Notes under the pieces: generated by a model
Seen by the model: only the letters and a program-made list of their open reading frames with translations
Told to the model about the DNA's origin: nothing
Database searches by the model: none
Made by a program: the position numbers and the translations under genes
NCBI GenBank assembly: GCA_022567555.1
Contig: JADFGT010000021.1
Span: 1-32,849 of the forward strand
Direction: 5' to 3'
Length of the DNA stretch: 32,849 bases
Source of the DNA: Armatimonadota bacterium
GTDB lineage: Bacteria > Armatimonadota > Fimbriimonadia > Fimbriimonadales > ATM1
Part shown: piece after piece, positions 14,325 to 22,726 of the stretch
How positions within the stretch are numbered: the stretch's first letter is position 1
How the letters are laid out: every line of letters begins with the position of its first letter

Positions 14325-16829
14325 TCACAGCAGCGACATCGGATCAACGTCCACGATGACCTGCGCGTCGCGGCTGACGAGGAGATCGCGGGGAAGCCGG
14401 ACCACCTCCGGGTCGCCGCCCGGCGGCAGTTTCACCAGCAGGTGATAGCGCCAGCGGCCGTGAAGACGCTCGAACGGACACTCCGCGGGGCCCACAACCA
14501 CCAGGTCCGGGCGGTCCTGCAGGAACTCGGCAGCCTTCCTAATCGCGCCCTCGGCGCCGTCCCGGTCCGCCGACGAGGCCACTATGTTCACAAGCCGGAC
14601 GTAGGGCGGATAGCGGGCCTCCTTGCGCTCGACGATCTCGGCCCGGTAGAAAGCGTCGTAGTCCTGTGCGGCGGCGAACTGGACGGCGGGGTGGTTCGGC
14701 TGGAAGGTCTGGATTATTACCCGGCCCGGCCGGTGCCGCCCGGCGCGGCCCGCCATCTGCGTGAGCAGTTGAAACGTGCGCTCGGTCGAGCGGAAATCGG
14801 GCACGTTCAGTCCAGTATCGGCGGTCACAACGCCGACCAGCGACACGTTCGGGAAGTCCAGCCCCTTCGCGATCATCTGGGTTCCCACCAGTACGTCCAA
14901 TTCACCCTCGCGGAGTTGCGCCAAGATCGTTTCGATGGCCCCCCGCCTGCGAGCCGTGTCACGGTCCAGCCGTCCTATCCTCGCCTCCGGGAACTGCTCC
15001 CTCGCCACCTCCTCTACCTTTTCGGTGCCGAGCCCGAGCGGCCTCAGCCGGGGCGACTCGCACGCTGGGCAGGAGTCAAGCGCCGGGCGGTTATAGCCGC
15101 AATGGTGGCAGCGCAGGCGCCGCGCGCGCCGGTGGAGGGTGAGCGAAACGGAGCAGGACTCGCACTTCGGCACAAACCCGCAGTCGCGGCAAAGAAGCGC
15201 GGAAGCGAACGCCCTGCGGTTTATGAACAGCATCGCCTGCGCGCCCGACGCGAGCGTCTCGGACAGGGCGTCGCTAAGTTCAGGGCCAAGGATCGCCGGC
15301 TGCCGGGCCCGGAACAACTCCCTCAAGTCGATGACCGTGACATCGGGCAGTTCCGCCTCGGTCGCGCGCCGGGGCAGCGTGAGCAGTTCAATGTCCCCTC
15401 CGTCGGCCCTGTGGAAACTCTCAACGGACGGCGTTGCCGAGCCCAGAACCAGGGTTGCGCTCGACTGTTTTGCGCGGAACTCCGCCAGCTCCCGCAGGCG
15501 GTATCGGGGAGCGCTGTCCTGCTTGTAAGTGCCCTCATGCTCCTCGTCCACCACCACGAGCCCCAGATTCGCGAGCGGCGCGAAGATCGCGCTGCGCGCG
15601 CCCAACACAACCGGTGCCTCGCCCGACCGCGCGCGGCGCCAATGCCTTAGCCGCTCACCCTCGGCGAGGCCGCTGTGCATCAGAGCGATGTCCGGACCGA
15701 ACCGGTCGCGAAGTTGGGTGATGACCTGCGCCGTCAATGCGATTTCCGGGACCAGATACAGCGCCTGCCGCCCGCCTGCCAGCGTCTCGGCCACCGCCCG
15801 AAGGTAGACCTCAGTCTTGCCGCTTCCGGTCACGCCGTGGAGCAGGAAGCGGCGACCGTCGGCCCTGCGGATGGAGGCGACAATCCGCTTTACGGCGGCC
15901 GACTGCTTCCCGGTCAGCCGCTTCGGGGCGGGGGCGGGCTTAGGCAGGTCCGGTTCGGATTCAACCAGCAGCCCGGCCTGGGCCAGTTTCGTTACGATCG
16001 TGGTCGTCACGCCGGCTATGGCGCGGACCTCGCCGGAGGTGAGACGGGCGTCCGGGGTATCGCGAAGTGCCAGCAGGCAGGCAGCCTGCGCCGGCCTCCG
16101 CTTTGCTTCGGACGCCAGGAACGACTCGATCTGCTCGGGGTCGCCCAGGCGAAGAAGCCTCGGGCTGGGATGCCGTTCAGGCGGGAGACTGACGGTTCGT
16201 TCGAGCAGCCCCTTGGAAACCAGCGCCCTCAATGCCGACCCGGCCGCGCGGCCGGTCCTGCGCCGTTTGCTCTCGGTGATCTGCCCGCCCATCTCCCGGA
16301 CCATGCAAAGCGCTTCGCGCTGGGCGCGTGTGAGGCCCTCTTCATCCTTTCCGATCGCGCGGTAGGTCGTGGACAGGCGCGAGCGGACGCCGGGCGGCAT
16401 CGCCGACGCGACCGCCGCTCCGAAGGGCGTCAGGTACTGCTCCGAAAGGAAACGCAGCGTCGTCATCAGCGATCCGGGCAGGGAGAGGCCGTCAATCACC
16501 GACTGAATCTCTTTGAGGCCTGCCGGGTCGAAGCCCAAGTCCTCCGGCGCCGTGTCCCGCACCTCGAGCACATAGCCGACAACGGTGCGCGGGCCGAACG
16601 GAATCAAAACTGCATCGCCGCGCTGCGCCTCGGTCCCTTCAGGCAAGAGATACGTGTAACTGGACGCCACACCGGGCGCAGTCATGTCCGGCGCCACGTC
16701 CACAACCCGCAAAAGGGCGGCTTCCGGCTTCCGCCGTCCAGGCTTCTTTCGGCGTGGCTTTGGGGGGGCCGTGCGTGCGGAATCGCCTGGAGTTCTTGCT
16801 TTACCTTGGGGCGAGGCGGGCTTGGCCAT
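14325..16829 (-). CDS. priA: Primosomal protein N' (replication restart helicase PriA)
   Basis: PriA recognises stalled forks and reloads the replisome. The 834-residue protein has a 3'-DNA-binding domain (about 40-150: VVDVAPDMTAPG, YLLPEG, AVLIPFGPRTVVGYV), a winged-helix region, then helicase motifs: GVTGSGKTEVYL (Walker A, 332-343), LVPEIALT, VVDEEHEGTYKQD (DEEH box, 428-431), VLGSATPSVES, and in the second lobe GTQMIAKGLDFPNVSLV and QMAGRAGRHRPG. Between the lobes is the zinc module with paired cysteines (CRDCG, CESC, CHHCG, CPAC, 547-590). The N-terminus carries about 35 extra Lys/Arg/Pro-rich residues. The ATG at 16829 lies 5 bases after the HEPN gene stop. It is followed by def and fmt. 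Confidence 0.95.
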   Translation of the reverse strand: MAKPASPQGKARTPGDSARTAPPKPRRKKPGRRKPEAALLRVVDVAPDMTAPGVASSYTYLLPEGTEAQRGDAVLIPFGPRTVVGYVLEVRDTAPEDLGFDPAGLKEIQSVIDGLSLPGSLMTTLRFLSEQYLTPFGAAVASAMPPGVRSRLSTTYRAIGKDEEGLTRAQREALCMVREMGGQITESKRRRTGRAAGSALRALVSKGLLERTVSLPPERHPSPRLLRLGDPEQIESFLASEAKRRPAQAACLLALRDTPDARLTSGEVRAIAGVTTTIVTKLAQAGLLVESEPDLPKPAPAPKRLTGKQSAAVKRIVASIRRADGRRFLLHGVTGSGKTEVYLRAVAETLAGGRQALYLVPEIALTAQVITQLRDRFGPDIALMHSGLAEGERLRHWRRARSGEAPVVLGARSAIFAPLANLGLVVVDEEHEGTYKQDSAPRYRLRELAEFRAKQSSATLVLGSATPSVESFHRADGGDIELLTLPRRATEAELPDVTVIDLRELFRARQPAILGPELSDALSETLASGAQAMLFINRRAFASALLCRDCGFVPKCESCSVSLTLHRRARRLRCHHCGYNRPALDSCPACESPRLRPLGLGTEKVEEVAREQFPEARIGRLDRDTARRRGAIETILAQLREGELDVLVGTQMIAKGLDFPNVSLVGVVTADTGLNVPDFRSTERTFQLLTQMAGRAGRHRPGRVIIQTFQPNHPAVQFAAAQDYDAFYRAEIVERKEARYPPYVRLVNIVASSADRDGAEGAIRKAAEFLQDRPDLVVVGPAECPFERLHGRWRYHLLVKLPPGGDPEVVRLPRDLLVSRDAQVIVDVDPMSLL

Positions 16830-16834
16830 GCCGT

Positions 16835-17242
16835 CTAAGGCCGACAACCCTCCGGCACCGAATCGAGAGCAACCCCGCACAGCGCCTCGGCGTCGCGCAC
16901 CGCCTGGTCGAATTGCGCTTCGCCAATGTCCTCGTTGGCGCCCGGATACCGATATAGCGTCGCGAGGGGCGTGAGCCGGTCCGCAGCGTCTTGCAAGGCC
17001 TGGAATCGCTGACCATGCTCCGCGGCCAGGTTTAGCAGAACGCCAAGGTCGTGGATCTTTGGGTGGTCCTCGTCCTGACACACCAGGAACGCCTTCAATG
17101 CCTTTTCGGCCGCCTGTTGGCAATGATATGCCGCCACGCCGAACAGCGCCGAGGTCCCCTCCCCGAGTTTCTTGGCCGCAAAGAGGTCCTGCGACGATTT
17201 CTCAAACCATTGACGAACCAGGTCGCGCTTGGCCTCATCCAT
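16835..17242 (-). CDS. HEPN-domain protein of a HEPN/MNT pair
   Basis: A 135-residue all-helical protein matching the HEPN family: VRQWFEKSSQDLFAAKKL, AAYHCQQAAEKALKAFLV (residues 37-54), PKIHDLGVLLNLA and LATLYRYPG. HEPN/MNT pairs are often toxin-antitoxin systems in which the nucleotidyltransferase modifies and silences the HEPN ribonuclease. Here the Rx4-6H ribonuclease motif is not evident, so RNase activity is doubtful; members lacking it may act in nucleotide or drug modification complexes. It starts at ATG 17242, overlapping the MNT gene by 8 bases, and ends 5 bases before priA. Confidence 0.85.
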   Translation of the reverse strand: MDEAKRDLVRQWFEKSSQDLFAAKKLGEGTSALFGVAAYHCQQAAEKALKAFLVCQDEDHPKIHDLGVLLNLAAEHGQRFQALQDAADRLTPLATLYRYPGANEDIGEAQFDQAVRDAEALCGVALDSVPEGCRP

Positions 17243-17555
17243 AGAGGACCTTGCCCTTTCTCAGTATCGCGCTTTCGAGGGAAGCCGGAACTCTCAGCGC
17301 GCGTTCCACCTCGGCGCGCGTCCGAATCAGAATGTCCTTCGGGAAATTCAGGCCGCGAAGACACTTCCGCGCACGAAACAACAGGTCGGTGATCGGAGAA
17401 CGGACTTCCCTTAGGATGACGAGCAGGTCAACATCGCTGTCCGGCCCGGGCCGCCCCCACGCGTGCGACCCAAAAAGAATGACCTTCTCGGGCTGAAACT
17501 CGTCCACGAGTCGTTGGGCAGCCACCTCCAGAATCTCGTCGGTAACCTCGATCAT
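17235..17555 (-). CDS. Minimal nucleotidyltransferase (MNT) partner of the HEPN protein
   Basis: A 106-residue polymerase-beta-fold nucleotidyltransferase. The active-site motif is GSHAWGRPGPDSDVDLLV: Gly29-Ser30, then Asp41 and Asp43, with a probable third acid at Asp74 (FPKDILI). In HEPN/MNT modules this protein is the antitoxin and can AMPylate its partner. ATG 17555 follows GAGGTG with 7 bases spacing. The 8-base overlap with the HEPN gene implies coupled translation. The pair sits between mutS and priA, a typical example of a mobile two-gene module placed among housekeeping genes. Confidence 0.88.
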   Translation of the reverse strand: MIEVTDEILEVAAQRLVDEFQPEKVILFGSHAWGRPGPDSDVDLLVILREVRSPITDLLFRARKCLRGLNFPKDILIRTRAEVERALRVPASLESAILRKGKVLYG

Positions 17556-17856
17556 TGCCGCACCTCATGTTACCGCCTGCGAATTTTTCTCTCCCTTCCG
17601 TTCGCGTGGGACAGGAGTCCGGGCACCCGACGCCCGCGCCCTGACCTCCTCCTTATGGTTCCCCCTGCGCAGCACAGGCACCGGTATTCGAGAGGCCGCG
17701 AGCGCAAGGGGAACCGTTCTCCGGAACGCCCTCTCCTCCCGGTGAGGTGTCGTCGGTTCTCGCTTCCTGTCTGCTCGAGTTTCGCGTTCATCGCAGCGAA
17801 ACGCCGAGCGCGTCCGCCGCCGCGTGGATGTGTCCGGGTTCGCCCAGGAACCGCCT
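17556..17856. other. Intergenic region between mutS and the MNT/HEPN pair
   Basis: About 300 bases with no supported gene. Directly after the mutS stop, minus-strand bases 17856-17788 continue in frame as RRFLGEPGHIHAAADALGVSLR and a stop. This resembles the C-terminal tail of the homocysteine methyltransferase at 27695 (PEHIYAAAEALDV), so it may be a remnant. The rest shows no repeat or promoter I could defend. Confidence 0.4.
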
Positions 17857-20433
17857 TCAGTCGCTCTTCGCCGCCTCCCGCTTCAAATTGTCCAAGAGAA
17901 CGAGCGCTTCGACCGGCGTCATCGTGGAGGTGTCCAGTTCGCGCAGGCTTTTCAGAACCTCCGGCTCCTCGACCTGGAACAGTGTCATCTGCAGCGACCT
18001 CACCCGCACGTTGCCCGCGTCCGGAACCGCCTCGCGACCTTCGAGGTCGCGCAGGACCTCCTTCGCCCTTTCCAGGACCGCTTTCGGAAGTCCCGCCATG
18101 CGCGCCACCTGAACGCCGTAACTTCTGTCCGCCCCCCCCTCCAACACCTTGTGCAGCCAGATGACCTTGTCGCCCTCTTCGCGAACGGCCACGCGGAAGT
18201 TGCGCACGCAATCCAATTGATCGGCCAGACGGTTCAACTGATGATAATGCGTAGCAAAGAGCGTTTTCGCTCCGATCTCGGTCAATCTTTCCGCCATGGC
18301 CCAGGCGATAGCGAGGCCGTCGAACGTGCTGGTACCGCGTCCGATTTCATCGAGAATCACCAGGCTGCGGTCGCTCGCGTGGTGGAGGATGTGTGCGGCC
18401 TCGGTCATTTCGACCAGAAACGTGCTTTGTCCGGTGGCGAGTTCGTCGCGAGCGCCGATGCGGGCGAAGACGCGGTCAACTATCCCGATTGTCGCCTCTT
18501 GCGCCGGAACGAAACTCCCGATCTGCGCCATAAGAACGATCAGCGCGTTCTGGCGCAGGTAGGTGGACTTCCCACTCATGTTCGGACCGGTTAAGATGAC
18601 GAGCGACCGCGAGTTGTCGAGGGTGGTGTCGTTCGGGACGAACACCCCCATGCCGGCGTGCGCCTCGACCACCGGGTGACGCCCCCCCCTTATGAACAGT
18701 CTGTTTGAGTCCTCGACCACCGGCCGCGAGTAGCCGTTCTGCGCGGCGGATTCGGCCAGCGACTGAAGCGCGTCAATCTCGGCGACCGCCCGAGAACCCC
18801 TGAGAAGTCGCGCCGCGTTCTGTGAAACGACTGAGCGCAGGTTTGTGAAGAGGCGATACTCCAGTTCGGCCGCCTGCTCATCCGAGCCGAGAACCTTCGC
18901 CTCATACTCTTTCAGTTCGGCGGTGATATAACGCTCGGTGTTCGCCGTTGTCTGCTTGCGAATGTATCCGGGCGGCACCTTATCCAGTTGGGTCTTCGGG
19001 ACCTCGAGGTAGTAGCCGAACACCGAGTTGTAGCCGACGCGCAATCTTGCGATGCCGCTACGCTCACGCTCCTGCTTTTCGAGGCCCGCGATATACTCCT
19101 TTCCTCTGCGGGACAGCCGCCGGAGTTCGTCCAATTCGGCATCATACTTCTCACGGATGTAGCCGCCGTCGCGCAAGTGAAGCGGGGGGTCGTCCGACAG
19201 CCCCCTGGTCAGTTCGGCGAGGAGGTCTCCGCAAGGGTCTATCTCCTTTCTAACCCGCGCGACCCTTCCCTCGTTTACACGGAGTGTCGCTTCCAGCAAG
19301 TCGGGAATCAAGGCGATGGAGGAGCGGAGCGAGACCAGGTCGCGCGCGTTCGCGATCCCGGTCGCCGCGCGGCCCACGAGTCTTTGAATGTCATACAGCC
19401 GGCCGAGCACGCCCCGCACCTCATCGCGGGCGAGGCCGTTCGCGCGCAGCGCGGACACGGCGTCGAGCCTGAGGTTGATCGACTCTATATCCAAGAGGGG
19501 CTCCTCGATCCAGCGCTTTAGGAGCCGCGCGCCCATCGAGGTCTTCGTACGATCCAAGACCTCGAGGAGCGTCATGCGCTTGCCGCCGTCCGACATGTTC
19601 GCCGTGAGTTCGAGGCTGCGCGACGTCGCCGAATCCAGCCGCATTCGCTCGCCGAGCGAATATGTCACCACGCTATCAATGTGCGCGGTGTCAATCTCGT
19701 TCTGGTCCAGATAGGAAAGAATGGCCCCCGCCGCGACGGCGCCCGCCTCCAGTTCCTCGAGGCCGAACGGTGACAGGTTCGGCGTGCCGAACTGCCGCAG
19801 CAACCGTGCGCGGGCGTCCTTCGGCCTTCCGAACGGCATGCGGGTGACCATGGTCTGCGTGAGGCGGCGAATCAGTTCGTACAGTTCGTCCGCTTCCTCC
19901 GGCAGAAGGCACTCGGCGGGGTTTAGGCGCGCGATCTCCTGGATGGTCTTTTCCTGCGAATCCGGGCCCGTGACCTGAGTGACCAGGAACTCGCCGGTGG
20001 AGAGGTCAAGGAAACTGACTCCGGCCTCTTCGCCCAGCGGCGCGGCGGAAGCGAGGAAGTTGTTGCTGCCGGCCTCCAGCATGCTGTCTTCCAGCACCGT
20101 GCCGGGGGTCAGAACACGCGTAACCTCGCGCTTCACCAGACCCTTCGCCTTCTTCGGGTCTTCGACCTGGTCGCAGAGCGCGACTTTGAACCCCTGCTTG
20201 ATCAGGGCAGCGAGGTACTTCTCTATGGAATGGAACGGCACGCCCGCCATCGGGACCCGACCGTTCGGCCCGTCGTCGCGCCCGGTGAGCGTGATCTCGA
20301 GGGCCGTGGCGGCGGTCTCGGCGTCCTCGCCATAGAACTCGTAGAAGTCGCCCACGCGCATGGCCAGCAGCACGCCCGGGTAGCGCTCCTTCGTGGCGAA
20401 GTACTGCCTGAGCATCGGCGTGTGCGGCTTCAC
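17857..20433 (-). CDS. mutS: DNA mismatch repair ATPase MutS
   Basis: MutS recognises mismatches and small loops and recruits MutL. The 858-residue protein has the N-terminal mismatch-binding domain with the Phe-x-Glu motif (VGDFYEFYGEDAE), the connector and lever regions, the clamp, and the C-terminal ABC-type ATPase: GPNMSGKSTYLRQ (Walker A), FARIGARDELATGQSTFLVEM, and DEIGRGTSTFDGLAIAWA (Walker B and signature). The end (PVEALVLLDNLKREAAKSD) is normal for bacterial MutS1. GTG 20433 is preferred over an upstream TTG at 20469 because that TTG lies within a good -35 box. The gene is divergent from the yvlD-like operon. Confidence 0.96.
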   Translation of the reverse strand: MKPHTPMLRQYFATKERYPGVLLAMRVGDFYEFYGEDAETAATALEITLTGRDDGPNGRVPMAGVPFHSIEKYLAALIKQGFKVALCDQVEDPKKAKGLVKREVTRVLTPGTVLEDSMLEAGSNNFLASAAPLGEEAGVSFLDLSTGEFLVTQVTGPDSQEKTIQEIARLNPAECLLPEEADELYELIRRLTQTMVTRMPFGRPKDARARLLRQFGTPNLSPFGLEELEAGAVAAGAILSYLDQNEIDTAHIDSVVTYSLGERMRLDSATSRSLELTANMSDGGKRMTLLEVLDRTKTSMGARLLKRWIEEPLLDIESINLRLDAVSALRANGLARDEVRGVLGRLYDIQRLVGRAATGIANARDLVSLRSSIALIPDLLEATLRVNEGRVARVRKEIDPCGDLLAELTRGLSDDPPLHLRDGGYIREKYDAELDELRRLSRRGKEYIAGLEKQERERSGIARLRVGYNSVFGYYLEVPKTQLDKVPPGYIRKQTTANTERYITAELKEYEAKVLGSDEQAAELEYRLFTNLRSVVSQNAARLLRGSRAVAEIDALQSLAESAAQNGYSRPVVEDSNRLFIRGGRHPVVEAHAGMGVFVPNDTTLDNSRSLVILTGPNMSGKSTYLRQNALIVLMAQIGSFVPAQEATIGIVDRVFARIGARDELATGQSTFLVEMTEAAHILHHASDRSLVILDEIGRGTSTFDGLAIAWAMAERLTEIGAKTLFATHYHQLNRLADQLDCVRNFRVAVREEGDKVIWLHKVLEGGADRSYGVQVARMAGLPKAVLERAKEVLRDLEGREAVPDAGNVRVRSLQMTLFQVEEPEVLKSLRELDTSTMTPVEALVLLDNLKREAAKSD

Positions 20434-20440
20434 GGAACCG

Positions 20441-20469
20441 AGTATGCCCCCGCCCCGAGCGCAAGTCAA
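20441..20469 (-). promoter_or_regulatory. Candidate mutS promoter (TTGACT - 17 - CATACT)
   Basis: TTGACT (20469-20464), a 17-base spacer and CATACT (20446-20441) match 5/6 and 4/6 of the sigma-70 consensus. The -10 box ends 7 bases before the GTG at 20433, so the mRNA would be leaderless or nearly so. Confidence 0.45.
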
Positions 20470-20482
20470 GCGCCGTGCGTAT

Positions 20483-20488
20483 TACAAT
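20483..20488 (+). promoter_or_regulatory. Candidate -10 box (TACAAT) for the membrane protein/yvcK operon
   Basis: TACAAT lies 15 bases before the ATG at 20504, in the 70-base divergent space shared with mutS. No clear -35 was found. The 5' leader would be very short. Confidence 0.35.
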
Positions 20489-20503
20489 GGGAACCGGACA
20501 GAC

Positions 20504-20878
20504 ATGACGCGACTGTTGACCTACTGGGTTATCAGCGCCGCAAGCATCGTGCTCTCGGCATACGTCGCATCGGCACTGGGTCTTGACGTGCAGGTTGACC
20601 TCGAGCACCCGCTTCAGCTGTTTCTGGGCGTAGGCCTGCTTGGCGTAGCGAACGTGACGCTCGGCTCAGTCGCCAAGCTGGTTACGTTGCCGCTCAACTG
20701 CCTCACGTTCGGACTGGCCTGGATCGCAGTGAACGCGGTCCTGTTCTGGTGGGTAGGTCAGATGGGCATCGGCTTTTATGTGGGAGACTGGTTATCGGCG
20801 CTGGTCGGCAGTCTGCTGATGGGGGTCGCGCTGGGTGTGCTCCGGCGCTTTGTGGACAGGAATGAGAGGAAGACGTAG
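20504..20878 (+). CDS. Phage holin family 4 / YvlD-like small membrane protein
   Basis: The 124-residue protein has four hydrophobic segments, roughly residues 4-24, 32-52, 58-80 and 86-112, a short polar C-terminus (RRFVDRNERKT) and the family wording (VTLPLNCLTFGLAWIAVNAVLFW) typical of the PF04020 (phage_holin_4_2, YvlD) group. Despite the family name these are chromosomal inner-membrane proteins of unknown function. The start ATG 20504 follows a weak GGACAG. Its 3' end overlaps the yvcK start by 17 bases, so it leads an operon with yvcK, gmk and coaBC. Confidence 0.8.
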   Translation: MTRLLTYWVISAASIVLSAYVASALGLDVQVDLEHPLQLFLGVGLLGVANVTLGSVAKLVTLPLNCLTFGLAWIAVNAVLFWWVGQMGIGFYVGDWLSALVGSLLMGVALGVLRRFVDRNERKT

Positions 20879-22166
20879 AATCCGCCGCTGGCTGGCGACC
20901 GGAACAAACCTAAGGCGGTCGCTATACCTTCTGCTGCTCGGCATCGCCGTGCTGCTCGGCGGCGTCGCGCTCAGTTTCCAGATGCTCCTGCTGCCCGGCC
21001 TGAACGCGATAGACTCGGCTGCCAGCGGTGTCTTCGGGTGGTTCTTTGACGAGTCGAAGGTTCCACTAGCCAAGCATTACGCCGGCGGCGCGATGCTGAT
21101 TCTGGGCATCTATTTTCTGTACTTGGGAGCGCGGTTCGGCTTGCGCGAAGTGATGCGAATCCTCAACCCGGGCTACGAGGGCCGCATCGTCGGTACATTC
21201 TTGAAGAGACAGGTGCTGTCGGCGGGGCCGAACGTGGTCGCGGTCGGCGGCGGCACTGGGCTTTCAACGCTGCTGCGCGGACTCAAGCACAAGACGAGCC
21301 GCATCACGGCGGTAGTCACAGTAACGGACGAGGGAGGCTCAAGCGGCCGCCTGAGAGAGGACAAGAAGATTCTTCCGCCCGGAGACATCCGCAACTGCCT
21401 GGTCGCATTGGCGGACGCGGAGAAGGCAATGACCGACCTGTTTCAACACCGCTTCGAGGGCGCGTCAGGGTCGCTGAGCGGACACAGCACAGGCAACCTC
21501 CTGATTGCGGCGATGGTGGACATCACCGGAGATTTCGACAAGGCGGTACAAGAGATCAGCCACGTTTTGGCGATTCGCGGCCGCGTACTTCCGGCCACGC
21601 TCGAATCGGTGCGCCTGAGGGCGGAGATGGAGGACGGAAGCGAGATCTGCGGCGAGCCCAACATTGTCAGTTCCGGCCTTCGCATACGCCGCATCTTCTT
21701 GGACCCCGCAGACGCTGCTCCGTTGCCGGAGGTCCTGATGGCTATCGCCGAGGCGGACGTTATCGCCATAGGACCCGGCTCGATCTTCACGAGCGTCATA
21801 CCTCCGCTTCTGGTACCGGGCGTAGCGCAAGCGATTGCGGAATCGAACGCGGTCAAAGTCTATATCTGCAACGTGATGACGCAACCGGGCGAGAGCGACG
21901 AGTTCACGGCGAGCGACCACGTTCACGCCTTCGAAGCGAATGTCGGAACCCGCGTGTTCGATCATGTTCTTCTGAACAAAGCGATTCCCGGCGAATACCT
22001 TCTGAAGAAATATGCCGGGTTCGGCCAGGAGTTCGTGGAGCCGGATACGGACAGGATCCGCGGCATGGGTCTGCGGCCAGTGGCCGCCAATCTGATTTCG
22101 GAGACCGATCTTGTGCGACACGATCCGATGCGGATCGCCGACAGCGTGATAAGGATCGCGGGCTGA
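20862..22166 (+). CDS. yvcK: YvcK/GlmR family protein with N-terminal membrane anchor
   Basis: YvcK proteins (2-phospho-L-lactate transferase CofD fold) bind UDP-sugars and adjust carbon flow to cell-wall precursors. The core starts near residue 124 with VVAVGGGTGLSTLLRGLK, followed by VTVTDEGGSSGRLRED, PPGDIRNCLVALAD, FEGASGSLSGHSTGNLLIAA and IAIGPGSIFTSVIPPLLV, all hallmarks. Unlike the Bacillus form, the first 115 residues carry a basic tail and two membrane segments (about 18-42 and 72-92), so this 434-residue version is membrane-tethered. ATG 20862 overlaps the previous gene; its TGA overlaps the gmk ATG by one base. Coupled translation is likely. Confidence 0.92.
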   Translation: MRGRRRIRRWLATGTNLRRSLYLLLLGIAVLLGGVALSFQMLLLPGLNAIDSAASGVFGWFFDESKVPLAKHYAGGAMLILGIYFLYLGARFGLREVMRILNPGYEGRIVGTFLKRQVLSAGPNVVAVGGGTGLSTLLRGLKHKTSRITAVVTVTDEGGSSGRLREDKKILPPGDIRNCLVALADAEKAMTDLFQHRFEGASGSLSGHSTGNLLIAAMVDITGDFDKAVQEISHVLAIRGRVLPATLESVRLRAEMEDGSEICGEPNIVSSGLRIRRIFLDPADAAPLPEVLMAIAEADVIAIGPGSIFTSVIPPLLVPGVAQAIAESNAVKVYICNVMTQPGESDEFTASDHVHAFEANVGTRVFDHVLLNKAIPGEYLLKKYAGFGQEFVEPDTDRIRGMGLRPVAANLISETDLVRHDPMRIADSVIRIAG

Positions 22167-22726
22167 TGGACGGCAAACTGGTGATCCTATCCGGACCGAG
22201 CGGAAGCGGGAAGGACACCGTGATTGAAGCGTGGAAAGGCATTGATGCCGATGTAAACCGTGTAGTAGCATACACGACACGATCGCCACGAAAAGGGGAA
22301 ACCGACGATGTAGATTATCACTTTGTGTCGCCGGGCACGTTTGAATCAATGGTCAAGGAGGAAGCGTTTCTCGAATGGAAAGAGGTGCACGGCAACCTTT
22401 ACGGGACTCCGGTGTTCGACATGGAGCGTATGATCCGCGAAGGGAAGATCGCTGTTCTGAAAATAGACGTTCAGGGCGCGCTGACCGCCATGGAAAAGAG
22501 GCCGGACGCCATCACCATATTTTTGGAGCCGCCTTCGATGGACGAATTGGAGCAGCGGATAAGGGACAGACGGACAGACACCGAGCACCAGATTGAAATC
22601 AGAATGAAGAATGCGGTTTGGGAGATGGCGCATGCCGACAGGTATCAGCACCGAGTCATCAACGCCGATGCGCAGCGCGCCGCCGAAGAGATTGACCATA
22701 TAGTGAGCGGAAAGGAAGTTGCATGA
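22166..22726 (+). CDS. gmk: Guanylate kinase
   Basis: Gmk phosphorylates GMP/dGMP to GDP/dGDP. The 186-residue enzyme has the P-loop GPSGSGKDT (residues 10-18, with Asp instead of the more common Ser/Thr/Gly after Lys), the GMP-binding YTTRSPRKGETDDVDYHFV, EWKEVHGNLYGTP, and LKIDVQGA. The lid RIRDRRTDTEHQIEIRM follows. The ATG shares one base with the yvcK stop and the end overlaps coaBC by 4 bases (ATGA). rpoZ, often found between gmk and coaBC, is missing here. Confidence 0.95.
   Translation: MDGKLVILSGPSGSGKDTVIEAWKGIDADVNRVVAYTTRSPRKGETDDVDYHFVSPGTFESMVKEEAFLEWKEVHGNLYGTPVFDMERMIREGKIAVLKIDVQGALTAMEKRPDAITIFLEPPSMDELEQRIRDRRTDTEHQIEIRMKNAVWEMAHADRYQHRVINADAQRAAEEIDHIVSGKEVA

Noticed and set aside
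14442-15650. Long plus-strand ORF opposite priA (and similar ones opposite pdxS and mutS)
   Set aside because: Arg/Pro/Ala-rich antisense shadows of well-identified genes in GC-rich DNA, with no ribosome sites.
17788-17859. UGA at the end of mutS as a second selenocysteine codon
   Set aside because: MutS already has its normal C-terminus there, there is no redox motif, and the extension is only 22 residues.
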